64,000 bases of DNA from Tetragnatha versicolor (Eukaryota; Arthropoda; Arachnida; Araneae; Tetragnathidae). A program made the position numbers and the translations under genes. The notes below the pieces were generated by a model. The model saw only the letters and a program-made list of their open reading frames with translations, was not told the DNA's origin and searched no databases. The stretch spans positions 48,950,990 to 49,014,989 of the forward strand of contig JANDEH010000008.1 in assembly GCA_024610705.1 (NCBI GenBank). Direction: 5' to 3'. Within the stretch, counting starts at the first letter, position 1. Every line of letters starts with the position of its first letter. This document shows, one piece after another, positions 13,201 through 25,200 of the stretch.

Positions 13201-16200
13201 GTAATTTCAAGGGAATTTGCGACATTAATTTTTTGGGCAAAGGACATTATCCAACCATTCGTTCTGCTCCGTGTAACTTTTTTTGCTTGTAAAATAGTAC
13301 ACCCTTATAAACGAGATCTGGATTTACTGCTGAATTCTAAAGATATCTTCTTATCAATGCTTTGCCATATTTTAGAATATTAACTCGCTCCATTTAAACA
13401 ATTTGTTAAAAAATAACTGTAAAACCAATTATTTCACTAAATTTGCTACTTACTTTTTAGTTGTTTATCTCGTTAAAACTGCATATATTTCGGTCCCCAG
13501 AAATATTTCCAAAATTATGAATCATCCCATTTAAATATTGATGACAACATTAAAAATTTGGCGATACTTGAATATTAGGCGGCCAAAATATTTTGTCGAT
13601 TTTCACGAGATAGGTAACAAATATTTACCCCCTATTTTTATTATTAAAATAAAATTACAAGTAATATGCGAGGATATAAAATGAAAATATACATATAGTA
13701 GGGAAAATAACCGGGATATTTTTTCTAATCCATAAATCAGTGCCACTCAAACTCAGTTAACCCACATATATTTTTTTTAAGAAAATGACTCCAAAAAATC
13801 ATTTTATGCAGACTAAAATAGACTTCAAATCGCAGTTCTTTAAACATCAGAGATCAGAGGCCAGTAGGAAAGGATTTTTGTCTAGGGAGGGGCCTAGGGT
13901 ATCTAACTAATGACTTTCTCGTTTTAAGAAGGATGTAAATTTTAAAAGATTTCTCATAAAGTAACATCATAAATTTTCTATTAATACTAGTTTTCACGAA
14001 TAAAGTGAAAAAAGTTCGAATTGTTGAAGGTATTTGTTCTAAAATAGTAGGAATTTTTAATTCTGGGGGACTGCGACCCATCTCTCTGGATTCTCCCTTT
14101 TCAGAGGCCTTCCAAAAATATTTCTTTCAAACCCTTTTAACATACGGTATTTACGAGTTTAGTCACCCACATTTTCATGCAAACCCCGCGATTTAACTTT
14201 GAATGAATACCCACCTGTAGCAATTGTTGTGAAAGTTGTTGTAGGAAGCGTACGTCAGATGCACTCCGAATCCGACTCCCACAGAGAAGAATACTTGCAC
14301 TGCAGCATCCACCCATACCTGCAAACAGAGATAGATAAAAAAATATCCCCTTTCAGCACAAGGATAAAAAAAAGATTCTCGGGTGTTTGCTCTCTCCATT
14401 TCTATAGTAACAGGATTTTCGGGAAGTCTTTCCGTTTCGGAATCACTTCCTCGAGCTTTTTGTCCCCCGGGAACAAACAATTTCCGCTTTTTTGGAGGGA
14501 CTGAAGGTAATCGAAGACAAATATTTCTTTTGCCTTGACTCTCGTATATTCTATCTACTATAGCTCTATTGTGTTTACTTAAGAAATACGAAAAAAGGAA
14601 GGAAGGAGGGTAAAAAGATGAAAATGTCCCGTTTCTTGTGTTATTTCAACTGTTATTGCTTCCATTCCCCTTCGTTTAATGGTTAATGTATTGACTTTGC
14701 TTAGGGAGAGGAAAGGTTTGTGATAGTAAAGGGGCCAAACTATGTAGCGCAATGGAAGTGTAGCGTATTTATTCTGAGCTGGTGTGACATCGCTGCATGT
14801 ATTTAATGCAGTGCTTTTTAAAAATTGTTTTACCCCTCTTGCATTGAATTTTCTAAGAAACATATAGAATTTGTACGAAATGGTACTAAATTTTTGAAAT
14901 GACATCCTAAATATGAATTGTCATAAGATATTATAGAGTTTTGGAACATATTATATCCGTGTAAATAGAATAGGCGATTCGTCACCATGAAAAGCATTAG
15001 AAATGCAATGGGAAATGACTAATAGCGAGCCGCCGATTCAAATTACACAGACTATAAACCCTTTTTCTTAATATGAAAATGGAGTTATAAATCCGTAGGT
15101 ATATCTGTGTTTTTATGATATTATGAAAGTAATGGAAATAAATTAGGTAAATGAATAAAACGGAATAGATGTGGTTGAAAATAATGAAAGTTTTGGGATT
15201 TTTAAAATTGAAAATCTAATGCTTATACGCAGAAAAAACTGAAAAATATTAGAATTAATTAGTCACTGGGAGAAAAAGGTTAAACTTATATGTTAGAAAA
15301 ATTGAAGCTAATGTTTAAAAATATGTTGTACTGCTCGTATTTTCGTTTTTACGGAAACTTTTTAAACGAATTCATGGTTAAAAAATGCAAATATTCGCAA
15401 TTCTGAGAATTAAGTGTTAAATTACTATTTAAAATCCATTCTTCCTTTGATAAGTGTAAGTTACCGAAAGAAACAAAAATTGAGAGATTCTAAATATAGG
15501 AATACATCGAATTTTTTATGCTAATCGCCTACTAAAAAAATAAGTTGCCTGACTTTAATTTTCATTTAATTAAGTATACTTTCTCTTTACCTGAGAGTGT
15601 AGAAGCTTGGAGATATCTGGACTGAGGTAATACTGAACCCCTTGTGCCGCGCCAGGAAGGAACATTCCCCTGAACAACAGAATGGTCAGTATGACGTACG
15701 GGGCAGTCGCTGTCACCCACACGACCTGAAGGAAATATTACAAATGCATACAACTTTTTTTTATAAACTAGGGAGCTACCGCTCCCTGCTCGCTATCGCT
15801 CACCAACCCCCGTAAACTGCTGACGTTAGACCTTTTGGAATTGCTTCGCAATTCCCACAAATTCCAACTCGCTAAACTTAATACACTTTATAAAACAATT
15901 AATCAATTTACAGAAAAAACGTCAACCAACTTTCCAAAAATACGTCACCAAATCCCCTCCATGAATAAATCTCCCTTAAAAGTTTGAATATATATTAACT
16001 CGAACTTATCAAAAATTTTAACGAAATGTTTCATCTTAATTATTTTTAATCTATGATTATAAAAATAACTAATTCTAATTGTTTATCTATATTTGGACCA
16101 AACAAAAACCATTATTTTAAAGTAACTCGTTAGTATAATATGCCTAGTGTTTATCATTCATATTTTTTAAAACCCAGACTTGTTAAACAATACCGTTTAT

Positions 16201-19200
16201 TGAAAATAATAAAAAACAAAACATCACTCTATGTTTACAATTAATTTCGATAAAATCAGACTAAAAATTATAAATATTGGACAAAAAGTGTGAAATTTTA
16301 GTATAAAATGGCGTACATGTAAGTTTTTAGAATTTGTTTTTATCAGTCTTGGAGGGATATTTCATCAAGAAAGTACTTTTTTAAAAGGTGAAAAAACATG
16401 TTTCATCTTAAAATATAGCGTCAATAGTTCGTTGTGATTGGATGCATAATTATTTGATTGACAGTACTTGCTTTGTAACTGCGACCTTATCCGTTATCTA
16501 TAAAAATGGAAATATTTTAAAATTGAGAATTTTTTTGAAAAATCGAAGGGCCTATACTCGGAAATCCGGAAAGAATCCGGACAATTTGATACCATTTATG
16601 TGTCATTCTGTTCAGTAATTAAAAAGCCTTTCTCTGGAAACCGTTCACCAAAAACTTTTTTTTAGAATAGAGTGATGCACGGAAGTAATACACATTGGAG
16701 AAAGATTAAAATGTTGTTGTTATTTCTTATCCCCACTTGGTCTACAGAAACATCTAGACCGAGTCCAGAAACCCGCGCGTTTTTAAAAACTCCAAAACAG
16801 CAGTAGGATCCGAGATTAAAATACTAATAGTAGTAATGGGTAGATGGGGTAGAGCGTTACAAAAGGACATTTTGCCAAGGCCCGTTTAACGAAACAAAAC
16901 ATAATAAAATGAAAAAAAATTATATCCGTACTACTTACACCATAAATTTGATAGAAATTGGACCACTTGCTACACCGTGGGGTGAGTTTTAAAACGTGCA
17001 ATATTAATCTTTTAGCCAAAGAATAGAGTTCCCTTAGTGTTAGTGTAATGGTATTTAGAAAAATGATGATCTGGGAAGGAATTTTCAATGATCATACAGT
17101 TTCAATTATCAATGTATATGACATTTGAGCTCGCCCATAAAGCATGCAATAAAATGTACCTTTCCTGATGACTTGACTCCTTTGAAGAGAGCGAAGTAGA
17201 GAATGACGAAGACGGAGAAGACGCACAGCGCAAGTTGCCATTTCGGGGCTCCGAGATCATCGAAACCCGTGCTCATGTGCAGCTCCAGCACCCCTCGACT
17301 GCAAAGAAAAACGAATTCCTATCAGAATATTATATCATTAATATGATAGTGACTGTGCTTCATCCATTAATATATCTTTTTACGAGAATAACCTTAACAA
17401 CACAAAAGTCACAGTGATGTCTCTATAACGTTACCTTGTCACAAGTATCTCAGTGGCCGAAATACATTCATCAGTCACAGCGACTTCACGTTCACACTCA
17501 TGACGCTAATCTAACCGTCACAAAGGAGTCACAAAGTTCGGTCTCCAGGTTGTTAGAACTAACATCAAGCAGATTACATATAGAAGTGTTTTATGGATGA
17601 ATATTCACTACGTTTTATAATGAATTTATTAAATATGTGTTCAGTGTCTCAGTACCTGGAAATAAATCTTCTAAAATGTTATCACGAAATAATTAAATCC
17701 CTGTTTCAGTTAGCTTCGGACTAGTTTTAAAAATTTAGCCAGATATTTCAATCGTTCCAACATTCTATCTAGATCTCCAACAGATTTACATTGTGTTAGT
17801 TTATTGTTACATCAAACGCCTCAACAGTTTTTTAAAAAAAAGGTTTGCATCAATTGATAGCCCTCAGGGTGAGCCTTTGAGAATTTTGACACTGCAGTGA
17901 GTAGATGCCTTCAGTTGAAAAACCCACATTATTCTTTCGAGAAATATACTACAAAAATAAACCAGCATAAAAGTTACATAATGCGTTTCCCTAAATAAAA
18001 AAAAGAATATTTATAGTCGCCATCCTTAAAACCGGGAACAAAAACTCTCATATTTTTCATAAAACGCCTCCCAGGATAAAAATCCCTTCTGAGTAAACTC
18101 CGAATCTTTGTCTGAGACACTTTTCTTTTATTACATCTCTGCCTCTTTATCCTCAGCGCATTCCATTCTCTTAAACAGATAAAGCTTTACGAACCGTTTA
18201 CAATACAGCACGGTGTATAAACAACAAAAAAAGTGTTGCCAATCCCGGGGAACGTAATTCTGCGAAAGTAGTTTCAATTTGCGTTACCGTGGAATCTTTT
18301 TCGGCTCTGTCTGATGGATTGCCCATTGTTCTTAGGTTTGTCGGAGGCCCCGGATGGCTTCCCAGTGACGCAATTGTGACGTCATTTTTGATAACATTCG
18401 TGAGAAGGGATTTAATCTGTTTATTTACATCCGAGATCTGTTTGAGAACATGTGTTTCACAGCTGAATGTAATGAGGGAGGAATAGCGAGGCGAGGCATT
18501 CAGATTCAGAGCGTATTCTTACAAACGTGATTTTGGTATTCCCTTTGCCGTCGAATAAAGTAATTGATTTCTCCTTTGCATATTTTCCCGACAAATCAAA
18601 GAAGATTTTTTCAGTACCTCAAAGGGATGAATTTTGTAGGAGAGAGTACATATGAATAAATAAATACATAGGTTGATCCAAATAGTATATTGGTACTCAA
18701 TTTCATTGCGCTCTACTTAACACCTCAACAATAAAACTGACTATGTTCTTGTAACTTAAATTTTTGAATTTTTTTTTATTTTTGTTAAAAGACAGTTACA
18801 TAAATGTTAAAAGTATATTTTTCTAACATCACCCCTGTTATTTAACGAGAAGAAAGTTTTTTTGAAACACATACATTTAGTTGAAATTTGGACGTGATTT
18901 CATTTAGAAGAGAGATATTGCAATCGAACTACTAACAGATAACTTACAAATATTTTCATTATTAATAACTTAATTATTTCGTTATTTACCTCCTTGCACT
19001 CAATTAAAAAAAGAAAGGAAGAATGGATAATGGCAGTCAAATTTTTTAAAAATCTTAATGTATTCAGAATGGCTAAAACCTCCGAAAAACATTTTAATTT
19101 ACCTATGCCCTAAATTTTAGGTTATTTTCAATAAAAAATAGCTTCTAATCTGTCTGAGCTGAAACAGCTTGTGACGTCAAATGTGCCTTGTTTACTATCA

Positions 19201-22200
19201 TTCCGTTTTGAAATACTGAGCTCTAGTTTCTTTATAGCCTAGTGTTTCGATGAAAACTGTGTTTCCCACATTTCCAAGAGGCACATGTGACATCACACTG
19301 TTAGGCGCTTTCTGTAGTAAAATATCTCAAAATTAACTGAAAAAAATTGTGGGAAAAGACAAGCATATTGTTGGAATCAGGAGATAATTTTTAATCATTT
19401 AAAATTAAATATTCAGAATTCCAAGAGATGCTGCAATTCTCCATTGGAGAATTGCAGCAACAATGAGTTAACTCCAATGAAAAGCGGTTGAAGTTAGCGT
19501 TGCTCCAAGCACTTCAATTGGGGAGGCAAAGAGAATGTGAGTGTTAACGTAAGAAACAGAAATGAAAATTAAATCAAATGAGATAAAAAATGGGAAAGAG
19601 AGAGAAGAGAGAGAGAGAGAGAGTATTGAGTTTATGTTTTAAAGTAGGTTTGCTAAGTTAAATCAATGGAGTTTGCTGTTTAATAAAAAAGCAAGTTTTA
19701 CATTGTGTTGACGTCAGCAGAATCCATATGATGGATTTGATATCTTTTCTTTTGAAAAATCGCTTTCACTATCTTAAGGCGTACACCCTATTGATTTTTC
19801 ATTCATTTGGTGTTTATGATCATAAGGGGGCTTTGATGAGCCATTATCAATGAAAACCGCACAAAACAAGTCAACAAAACAGATAGGGGCTTTTGACGGA
19901 TTCTCAACGTAAACAAAATACTCTTTTTTAAACTACCTTGGTAACAACGTTTCATGTGATTTCTCTTTTCTTCTCGAGGTTTTGCCCTGATTAGTAGTCT
20001 CAAGAACAATTGATTTGTTTGATTTTTTCACCCTTTCAGTTCATTTCTTAAAGATGAATTTTTCATATTCTGATGAAGTGCAGCCACTATCACAAGAGAT
20101 TTCTCTTGATTTAGTTGCAGGACGTGTATGCATGGAGATGAGTTACTGTGTCTCTTGCTGTCTCTTTCTTATTACCTTTAAACGCTGATATGTGAACTTC
20201 GGTTAAAGTTTTCTTCTTATGATCTCTTTTTTATACCTGTAAGTGAAATATTTCAACTTCTGAAAAAATATCAAAGCAGTATTTGTTGACAGATAAGCAG
20301 GAAATTGAACATTTCTACTGGATTCTGTAAAATGTGAAACAAAGTAACTGTGAGTAAGAAAGAACTATTCATTTAAAGACATTGATTAAAACTTTATTCT
20401 TTGTGAGTAAAGAAATGGATCTGTATCATAATTCCACTCTAGTGAACATGAAATCTGCAACGAAGAAGAAAAATGTTGGTTTACAAATGCACTTCAAAAT
20501 CATTTTAGGCTGTCTATCTGTAACGGGAGTCAATCTATTGGAGAGAAGGCCCTTCAAAACACAGAGCTACACCAAAAAGCTTTCAACCGTTCTCATAACC
20601 CTATACGAACTCTGTTTCTTGGCGTTCTCGATATACACAGTCTTTGTCAGCGTCAACAGAATACGCTATGTGACGATGACGTTGAAAATCACCTCGGCTT
20701 CTCTTCACGTCATTCTGCTGTCCCTGCGATTATCTCTACTACTCCACAAGACGTCCATCTCCAGGGCCTTGCGTCTCCTACAACACTTCGACTACAGTAA
20801 GACGACCGGACATCTCCGAAAATACGCCGCGGCCGCATGTTTCGTTTGCGTGTCAATTCCTGGTTGTCTTGCTCTCGGATCCATCTACACGCTCTTTAAA
20901 AACGACATCTTCTACCGAGAAACGCTCAGAACATACGCGTTCCACACGGGGGACGGTCCTTCCTTCTTGACGAACGTCCTGGTCGTTTCGGTGCAGGTCT
21001 CCTACATGGTACACTTCTTCGTGTTCCCGGCTCTAGTGATGATTTTCATCAGCTTCGTCTACTTGACCTTCGTCCGGTCGACCCAACAGCACCTTTCGGA
21101 CATCCATCGGGATCTCAAAAGCGGCAGCGTGAACCGGGCGTTGTCGACCCTATCGGTGATCAAGAACGTCCACAAGAGCGTCGAAAGAGCGTTGTCTTTC
21201 ACGACGTTCTTGTCCTACTTCCTGACCTTCGCTAACATCCTCAACTTAGTTTGCGTCTTCGCCAGCGGTCATATGTCCAACATGAAGGTGATGCGGAACG
21301 CGTATTCCGTCAACGTTTTCGCGTGGACGCTGTGCTGGTTTGTGACCCTGACCCTGTGTGGCTCGAAGACCGTGGGGGTGAACAGGCATCTGAGGGGTCT
21401 GGTGGAATTGGCTGGGGGTTGTAGAGGGAGCAGGGACGCGATGTACCTGTTGCTCTTCAACGCGTGCTCCAAGTACGATCTGAGTTTCACAGGGTGGGGC
21501 ATGTTCGACGTCAACAAGAAGATGTTCCTCACCACTGCTGGGGTGCTGGTGACATACGGCGTTCTGTTTGCTACTGAGCTCAGGACGGAAAAGAAAATTT
21601 AGACGAATCTTGGGACATTTTTGCTGCTTGGGAAGTTGCGTTCTCTTGTTCTGGGTTTCATAGTAGTGCCTACCACTGAGCTATAAAACAAACTGGAGTG
21701 ACAACCTCCGATAGCATAACATGCGACCGAACGTGCCAGCGCGGAGAGTTACAGTAATTTCCACAACGGGGCAAAAACGACCAATTTCTCCATAGGCTAA
21801 CATAGTGTGAGTTGGAACTTTTGTACGTTTAGGGGTTTTATTCAAGATATTTTTTTGCTTAAGGTGTCTTTTCCTACTAAATCGATGTTTCTCTACATTT
21901 TAGTCTTAAATCTCTAATAGTTTTTAAAATAAAATTTATAACTCCTAAAATTTCCGCTAGAGATCGTTCAAAAATGTTGCATCGGATTGGGCATAGTCAC
22001 TTTACTATGCCTAGACCCCACTATCATGACTATATCTGTAGGGGTTCAACAGTTAAAGGGTGGGGAACAGACACAAAGTTCCCCGCGCAGACAGAAACTT
22101 CGATAAGGTGTGATGCGGTTTCGGCAAGCTCACTCGTCACTCCAGTTTGTTTTATAGCTCAGTGGTGCCTACTTGTGTTCCATGGTATTATTCAAAACCC

Positions 22201-25200
22201 TTCTTGTGAGTACAAAGATTGTGCCCTTTAGAGCCAGAATTGTGTACTGTAGTCCGGTATGTTACTGAGGGACCAAGACAGTTTTTTATTATCTTGCAAT
22301 CTTCTAGTTCTCCATCTTAAGGGTCGTTCTAACTGTTTCACTTTCACTGTTCTTCCTAAGGGATTCACTCCTGTGATTCGCTAGTTTGAATAGAAGAGTG
22401 AAGGAGTAAAGAGTGAAACGCCAAGTTATGCTTTTCACTTCGGATTATTCTTCCGAATGGAATATCAAAAGCGCTAAGTTTGAATGATCCTTTAAAATAC
22501 ACAACTAAGTACTTGACTACTTTTTGGTTGGCATATTCAAACATTAAAATTATGAAGAGTAAATTGTATTGTTTAAACCAAACACATGGACACGACATGT
22601 ATCATATCTGTATCTGTATAATCTCGTTCTTTTTAAATACAGGATGGAAACTAACATGACTAATAATTATTTCTTTTCACATTCAATCAATAAGCAATCC
22701 TATTTCATTGGTCTAGTTCAGCGGTTCTCAAACTGTGCTCCGCGGAGCCCTTAGGGCTCCGCCAAGCATTTCCAGGGGCTCCGCGAAGAAATTTGATATA
22801 AATACATTTTTTGATAATTTCTAATTTGCTTTTCTCTGAAATGTTATATAAATAACTTTCTGGGGTAAGGTGTTGGTAAGGTCTGCTGGTTTTTGCCTTT
22901 TTCAGGTCTTTTTTGGTTTACCAAAACAAGTTAAAACCCTGTTTTTAGGGTCAAATTTCCAAAACTTTTCTGGGGGAGGAACCCCCAGGATGGGACGGTT
23001 TGGCGCTGGCCGTTTGAGTGCCGGCCCGTTTCGGCACCAAATTTTTCTTCTAATTTTTAGAAGAATTATGAGAGTTCTATTTACTTTCATTTTATTTCTG
23101 CCGCTGAAACGGCCGCACCGAATAGTAGCACACCAAGGAACCCCATTCCCCCATCTCTCAAATTGATTACTCAGCACCTTTTTTTTATAAAGTTCAACAA
23201 AATCATAATCCAAATTATAAATGTATGTCCGAAATTCGGAGTAGATGTACCAAAACCAAGGGAAAACCTGTTTTTAGTATCCAACCCCTCCCCTTTACAG
23301 CATTTGGAACTTAATTACACAAAAGGTTTCTTATATTAAGTTCTTTAAGATGCAAATTCTGCCAAAAAATGTATAAAAAGCTAACATTGATCCTATTGCA
23401 TGGGAGGGGATAAGGAATGATTTTGGGCCCATGTGTAAATAAATTTTGATATGTACCTCTGACGTATGGTCTAACAGCCCCCCAAAACAGCTCTCGATTT
23501 CAAAAGAAGTAACTTTAAGAAAACAAAATTTACAGATGTATAGATTTCTGTATGGGGGGAATCCTTTGTTCATGCATCTCCGGCAGAATGATTAAAAAGT
23601 GATAGCTTTAATATTCAGAAATTTAAAATAAAGATTTACATTGTATCCAATGATAAGATATAATTGGTAAACAAAATACTATCCCGGCGTGAATATCAAA
23701 GGGGTGAGGGGGCCCTGCCTCTCCCCCGGAAATTCGGACTACGTATAACAAAACAAGTTAAAACCATGTTATTTAGGGTCAAATTTCCGAAATTCTTTTG
23801 GGGGAGGACCCCCAAAACCCCCTATTGTACTTGAAACTTTATTATTGTCAATTTTTATAGTAAGTTTGTTAAAATTAAAATCCTACCTAAAAATGAATGT
23901 CCAAAATTTGGACAATGATGTAGTACCTAAAACGAGTTAAAAAACTGTTTTTAAGGATCACATTTTACAAAATCTTCTGGGGAGGAAGGACCCCCAGACC
24001 CTTCTATTGTACTTGGATCTTAATTCGTCACAATTTTTCTTACAAATAAATTATCTTAGATGCAAATTATACCTAAAAATGTTTTTAAAAGCTACGTTAA
24101 ACTGTTAAATATGCATGGGAGGGGCTGAGGAATAATTTTAGATCCCTCCCGAAATAAATTTCTATTATGCTTTTATTTCTAGAAGCAATGGGTTTTATGT
24201 AATTTGCTTTTATACCTTGAAAAAATTATTTCGGAAAAGGGCTCCGCAAAGAATTTGTCTCTTGAAAAGGGCTCCGCGACATAAAAAGTTTGAGAACCCC
24301 TGGTCTAGTTCAATCACTATTTTACTACATGAGAATTACCTCTCATGGGATGGTTTATTTTATAACTGAAGGGGGAGAGAAGAAAGGGTATTAAATTTAA
24401 GATTTAAAATAGGTTTGTTGAGTTAATCAATGGAGTTTGCTATTTAATAAAAAACAAGTTTTAAATGTGTTGACTTTAGCAGAATCCATATGATGGATTT
24501 GATATCTTTTCTTTTGAAAATCGCTTTTACTATCTTAAGACGCACACCCTATTGATTTTTCATTCATTTGGTGTTTATGATCATATAAGGGGGCTTTGAT
24601 GAGCCATTATCAATGAAAACCGCACAAAACAAGTCAACAAAACAGATTGGGGTTTTGACTGATTCTCAACATAAACAACACACTCCCTTTTAAACTACCT
24701 TGACAACGTTTTATGAGATTTTCTATTTTGTTCTCGAAGTTTGTGTCCTGATTTTTAGTCTTAAGAAAAATTGATTAGTTTGATATTCCACCCTGTCAGT
24801 TCATTTTATGATGAGGTATTTCATATTCTGATGAAGTCGGTCACTATCACACGGGATGTTGGTTTCCCTTGATTTAGTTGCAGGAAGTGTATATTAGCGA
24901 TGGATTACTTAGCGTTAGACGTTGATATGTGAGCTTCGGTAGAGTTTTATTCCTATAATGTTTGTGAAATATTTCAACTTCGGAAAAGATATAACAAACT
25001 AGGCTTTGTTGACAGTTATGACGAAACGAATAATCTACTACCTGATGCAATTCATTTCATTTAAGATGTTTGAATTTGGTAAAAAATATCTTCGACAAAC
25101 GTATTTTCGAAATTTGAAAACGATAGTTTTGCAAAGCTGGGAGTGATAGAAGATTAACAGGTTATTGAAAATATATTTTGGATTCTGTTTTATGTGAATC

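Larger units (their letters stand above)
19590..24360 (+). repeat. Tandem duplication unit 1 (receptor copy 1)
   Basis: The sequence from about 19600 (GA-rich start, then GGAGTTTGCTGTTTAATAAA and ATATGATGGATTTGATATC) through the receptor to about 24355 repeats in the same order in unit 2. Unit 1 is longer because it holds two insertions absent from unit 2: a 491-bp hAT MITE at 21674 and a 1584-bp hAT element at 22719. Unit 2 begins directly after it. Boundaries are by eye and good to some tens of bases. Confidence 0.85.

Noticed and set aside
20382..20414. N-terminal extension of receptor copy 1 starting at 20382
   Set aside because: The codon there is TTG, and copy 2 has no matching extension; the ATG at 20415 aligns with the start of copy 2.
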